Made by a program: the position numbers and the translations under genes
In this document: positions 31,198 through 34,013 of the stretch, piece after piece
Layout of the letters: every line of letters starts with the position of its first letter
How positions within the stretch are numbered: the stretch's first letter is position 1
From: DATEZO01 sp035255485
Lineage (GTDB): Bacteria; Pseudomonadota; Gammaproteobacteria; Burkholderiales; Burkholderiaceae_D
Assembly: GCA_035255485.1 (NCBI GenBank)
Contig: DATEZO010000057.1
Location: forward strand, 1 to 34,013
Direction of reading: 5' to 3'
DNA: 34,013 nucleotides
The notes under the pieces: model-generated
What the model saw: only the letters and a program-made list of their open reading frames with translations
Database searches by the model: none
What the model was told of the DNA's origin: nothing

Positions 31198-33009
31198 TTA
31201 TAGCGCCTGCGTGCGCTTTTCCAGCCATGCCCTGGCGTCGCCGGCGACATGCGGCAATAAACGCGTGCGAACTGTTACATGATAGTCGTTCAGCCAGGCA
31301 ATTTCATCGGCACGCATCAAGGAATGGTCAATACAGCGGGTATCGATCGGGCACAAGGTGAGCGTTTCGAAACGCAGGTATTCGCCGAATTCGGTTTTGT
31401 CTGCCAGTTGATTCAACACCAGGTTTTCAATCCGCACCCCCCATTTTCCGGGGCGATAAATACCGGGCTCGATCGAGGTAATCATGCCGGGTTCCATTGC
31501 GGTGTACGGGTCCGGCATCGCCGTTGCCGAAATCACTTGCGGGCCTTCATGTACATTCAGGAAATAGCCGACCCCGTGGCCGGTGCCGTGGCCGTAATCA
31601 ATACCGGCAGCCCAGATTGGCGCACGCGCGATCGCATCCAGCATCGGCGATCTGGTGCCGCGCGGGAAGCGCGTATCGGATAGCGCAATCACGCCTTTCA
31701 GCACCAGCGTAAAGTCGCGCTTTTGCGCTACCGATGGCTGGCCGATCGGCACGACACGCGTAATATCGGTGGTGCCACCCAGGTACTGGCCGCCGGAATC
31801 GATCAGCAGCAGCCCATTACCGGCAATCGTGGCATGGGCTTGCGGCGTAGCGTGATAGTGCGGCAGCGCGCCATTTACATTAAAACCGGCAATCGTGCCA
31901 AAACTCGGGCTAACGAAATCCGGGCGACGGGCGCGCGCTGCAGTGATGCGCTCATCGATCGTCAATTCGGTTACGGCTTCCTTGTCCAGCGCCTGCTCCA
32001 GCCATGCGTAAAATTCGCACAAGGCAGCGCCGTCCTGCTCCATGGCGGCGCGCACGTGCCCCGCTTCGGCATCGCTTTTGCGCGACTTTGCAAGAGAAGT
32101 CGGATTGATCGACTCGATCACGCTCATGGCCGTCGGAATCGCCTGCCGCAAACCGAGCGTAATGCGGCGTGGATCGAGCAGCAATTTGCCATCGGCGGGC
32201 AAGGCTGCAAGCGCCGCTGCCGCTTGTGCATACGGTGCAATGTCAACACCGTCCAGCATCAGTTGGTCGCGCAAGGCGTTCGGTATCTTTCCCTCAACGA
32301 CAAACAGGGTGGCACGCTGCGGGCCGACCAGCGCATGTGCGATGAACACCGGATTGTAATTGACGTCAGAGCCGCGCAAATTGAAGAGATACGCGATATC
32401 GTCCAGCGTCGAAATGACGTGCCAGCCAGCGCCGCAGGCATGCATTGCATTGCGTACGGCGGCCAGTTTGGCGGTACGCGCAGTTGTCGCATACGGTGCG
32501 ACATGCGCATAGACTGGCGGCGTCGGCAGTGCCGGACGGTCCGGCCAGATGTCGGCCAGCAGATCGCAATCGGTGCACAACCGGATGTCGCGCGGATTGA
32601 GCGCCGCTTCCAGCATGCGTGCAGCCGCGAGACCCAGCACCGCGCCATCGACACCGACCGTCTGTCCGCCCGACAGGTTGGCGGCAAGCCAGTCGAGATA
32701 CAGGGTACTGTTGCCGGTTGGGATTTTCATCAACGCAATATCGGTACCGGCCAGTTGCATTTCCGCCTGCGCCCAGTAACGACTATCCGTCCACAAACCG
32801 GCAAAATTCAAGGTCACGATCAGCGTGCCGGCCGAACCGGTAAAGCCGGATAGCCACTCGCGCCCCTTCCAGCGTTCAGGCAGGTATTCGGATAAATGCG
32901 GGTCGGCAGAGGGCACCAGCAATGCATCGATCCGGCGCTGTTGCATTACATGGCGCAACGATTGAATGCGGGCACGAACAGTCGCTTGAGTAGAGTGCAG
33001 GGTATCCAT
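31198..33009 (-). CDS. Xaa-Pro aminopeptidase (M24B family)
   Basis: A 603-residue cytoplasmic metallopeptidase that removes an N-terminal residue before proline. Two creatinase-like N-terminal domains (to about residue 315) precede the pita-bread catalytic domain. Metal ligands are visible: Asp pair in LLIDSGGQYLGGTTDITR, His in HGTGHGVGYFLNVHEGP, Glu in SIEPGIYRPG and Glu in VRIENLVL. The length matches the large three-domain aminopeptidase P type rather than the 440-residue E. coli PepP. ATG 33009 has no obvious ribosome site. The gene is divergent from the DJ-1/PfpI gene and upstream of mgtC. Confidence 0.94.
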   Translation of the reverse strand: MDTLHSTQATVRARIQSLRHVMQQRRIDALLVPSADPHLSEYLPERWKGREWLSGFTGSAGTLIVTLNFAGLWTDSRYWAQAEMQLAGTDIALMKIPTGNSTLYLDWLAANLSGGQTVGVDGAVLGLAAARMLEAALNPRDIRLCTDCDLLADIWPDRPALPTPPVYAHVAPYATTARTAKLAAVRNAMHACGAGWHVISTLDDIAYLFNLRGSDVNYNPVFIAHALVGPQRATLFVVEGKIPNALRDQLMLDGVDIAPYAQAAAALAALPADGKLLLDPRRITLGLRQAIPTAMSVIESINPTSLAKSRKSDAEAGHVRAAMEQDGAALCEFYAWLEQALDKEAVTELTIDERITAARARRPDFVSPSFGTIAGFNVNGALPHYHATPQAHATIAGNGLLLIDSGGQYLGGTTDITRVVPIGQPSVAQKRDFTLVLKGVIALSDTRFPRGTRSPMLDAIARAPIWAAGIDYGHGTGHGVGYFLNVHEGPQVISATAMPDPYTAMEPGMITSIEPGIYRPGKWGVRIENLVLNQLADKTEFGEYLRFETLTLCPIDTRCIDHSLMRADEIAWLNDYHVTVRTRLLPHVAGDARAWLEKRTQAL

Positions 33010-33242
33010 GGGGAATAGGCAATTCCATCATTGTCAGGAGGATCGTGCTGCCCTCTATCATACAGAGGACTATGAAGCCCGGCATGGCCGGAGCTGGTTT
33101 CGGATGTATTCTGCAGCGGCAAAAGAATTTGCGCGAAACAGCGCATGCAGGCGAACTTTTGCGATGCGCGTCACTCCTTTTTGATGGCGTCCCTACGGAC
33201 AATCAGCCGCTGCATGACTTATTCAGTACAAGGAGTGTCATC

Positions 33243-33845
33243 ATGGATTATATGCTCGGTGGAATTTCAGTTGCAATTCTGGTAACGGATGGATTTGAGC
33301 AAATCGAATTGACCAAGCCGCAAGAAGCTATCGCTGAAGCTGGCGGCAGCACGAAAATCATTTCAACCAGGCGCGGCAAGGTGCAGGGGTTCAATCACGA
33401 TGCCAAAGCGGATGCCTTGGATATCGACCTGACGTTTGATGAAGCGGACCCGGAAGATTTCGATGCCGTGCTACTGCCCGGCGGCGCGCTGAATGCCGAT
33501 CAGATCAGGGCCATCCCGCAGGCACAGCAGTTCGTGCGCAGCATGCAACAAACAGGCAAGCCGATCGCGGTAATTTGCCATGGCGCCTGGCTGCTGGTGT
33601 CAGCCGGACTGGTGCAGGGGCGCACGCTGACAAGCTGGCCCACGCTGCAGGATGATATTCGCAATGCCGGCGGAAAATGGATCGATCAGGAAGTCGTCGT
33701 CGATGACAATCTGGTCAGCAGCCGGAAACCGGCTGACATACCCGCGTTCAATGACAAAATGCTGGCACTGCTTTCTTCTCGCCTGCAGGCCAGCGTACGG
33801 GGTACGCGGGATGAGCAGTCATCCTCGATCGGCACCAGCGGCTGA
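33243..33845 (+). CDS. DJ-1/PfpI family protein
   Basis: A 200-residue cytoplasmic protein of the class-I glutamine-amidotransferase-like fold. The nucleophile elbow is AVICHGAWLL with the expected catalytic cysteine; the acidic partner lies in DGFEQIELTKP. The residue pattern SWPTLQDDIRNAGGKWIDQEVVVDDNLVSSR in outline follows the YhbO/PfpI group, which act as glyoxalase III or deglycase/stress proteins. The last 20 residues are polar and variable. ATG 33243 follows AAGGAGTGTCATC, which fixes the start; upstream frames to 33045 are rejected. Confidence 0.92.
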   Translation: MDYMLGGISVAILVTDGFEQIELTKPQEAIAEAGGSTKIISTRRGKVQGFNHDAKADALDIDLTFDEADPEDFDAVLLPGGALNADQIRAIPQAQQFVRSMQQTGKPIAVICHGAWLLVSAGLVQGRTLTSWPTLQDDIRNAGGKWIDQEVVVDDNLVSSRKPADIPAFNDKMLALLSSRLQASVRGTRDEQSSSIGTSG

Positions 33846-33871
33846 CCGGACGCCTGGAGCAGATTTTGCAT

Positions 33872-34013
33872 CTAGGCGCCGTACACGCGCAATCGGTCCA
33901 GATTGATGATCGTGATGCTGCCGTAATCCAGTTTCAGCAACCCGGCTTTTTCCAGCAGCTGCAGCGCCTGGTTGGCGCGCTGGCGCGAGGTGCCGCACAA
34001 ATAGCCGATTTCT
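33872..34013 (-). CDS. Crp/Fnr-family regulator, C-terminal part (partial)
   Basis: The last 46 residues of a minus-strand gene that begins beyond the window. The translated end reads EIGYLCGTSRQRANQALQ, then LLEKAGLLKLDYGSITI, finishing NLDRLRVYGA. This is the helix-turn-helix and wing of a Crp/Fnr-type regulator. The cyclic-nucleotide-like sensor domain is not in view, so ligand and targets cannot be assigned. It is convergent with the DJ-1/PfpI gene, with 26 bases between stop codons. Confidence 0.8.
   Translation of the reverse strand, partial: EIGYLCGTSRQRANQALQLLEKAGLLKLDYGSITIINLDRLRVYGA

Noticed and set aside
31723..32853. 376-codon plus-strand frame opposite aminopeptidase P
   Set aside because: Composition is typical of a reversed coding strand; the M24 gene on the other strand has all catalytic motifs.

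Overview
The window reads as a chromosomal segment of a betaproteobacterium, most likely Burkholderiales and probably an Oxalobacteraceae-type genome such as Herbaspirillum, Noviherbaspirillum or Herminiimonas. This is inferred from moderately GC-rich codon use, the LysR/DUF2917 divergent pair, the HD-GYP proteins with a DUF3391 domain, and the sequence style of EttA, HemN and RpoD. No ribosomal RNA, tRNA, CRISPR array or insertion sequence was seen. Coding is dense, about 25 genes, and both ends are cut: a Crp/Fnr-type regulator runs off the right edge.

Layout. Positions 64-2655: RarD-like EamA transporter and the translation factor EttA. 2749-3153 (minus): secreted rhodanese. 3355-4647: HD-GYP protein. 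4705-6096 (minus): oxygen-independent coproporphyrinogen oxidase HemN. 6431-7669: papain-like peptidase joined to DUF4214 repeats. 7804-13229: a nitric-oxide reductase cluster made of a sigma-54-like promoter, a 41-residue membrane ORF, a di-haem NorC, NorB, NorQ and NorD. 13612-15791: small stress-type proteins (PPOX-fold protein, dodecin, YbhB/YbcL protein, DUF2917). 15890-16855: LysR regulator. 16889-18407: ArsR-type regulator and a DUF318/ArsP-like permease, with a clear operator inside the regulator's promoter. 18562-22101: an unassigned ATP-grasp-like protein convergent with a translationally coupled SRPBCC/zinc-alcohol-dehydrogenase pair. 22774-25617: an RpoD-family sigma factor with an unusually long N-terminal extension. 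25661-27623: small exported protein and a membrane HD-GYP phosphodiesterase. 27905-29029 (minus): LivK-like binding protein with a strong terminator. 29453-30337: voltage-gated potassium channel with a zinc ribbon. 30376-33009 (minus): MgtC and an M24 aminopeptidase P. 33243-33845: DJ-1/PfpI protein. 33872-34013 (minus): partial Crp/Fnr regulator.

How genes work together. NorC, NorB, NorQ and NorD form a cytochrome-c-dependent NO reductase with its maturation proteins, and HemN supplies haem without oxygen, so this part serves low-oxygen growth or NO detoxification. The ArsR/permease unit looks like metal- or metalloid-responsive efflux. The two HD-GYP proteins probably lower cyclic-di-GMP.

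The observations most worth following are the sigma-54-like promoter and small membrane ORF ahead of a NorC with two haem sites, the RpoD-family protein with about 330 extra N-terminal residues carrying repeated basic motifs, the leaderless arsR with its operator in the promoter spacer, and the ATP-grasp-like protein of unknown substrate.
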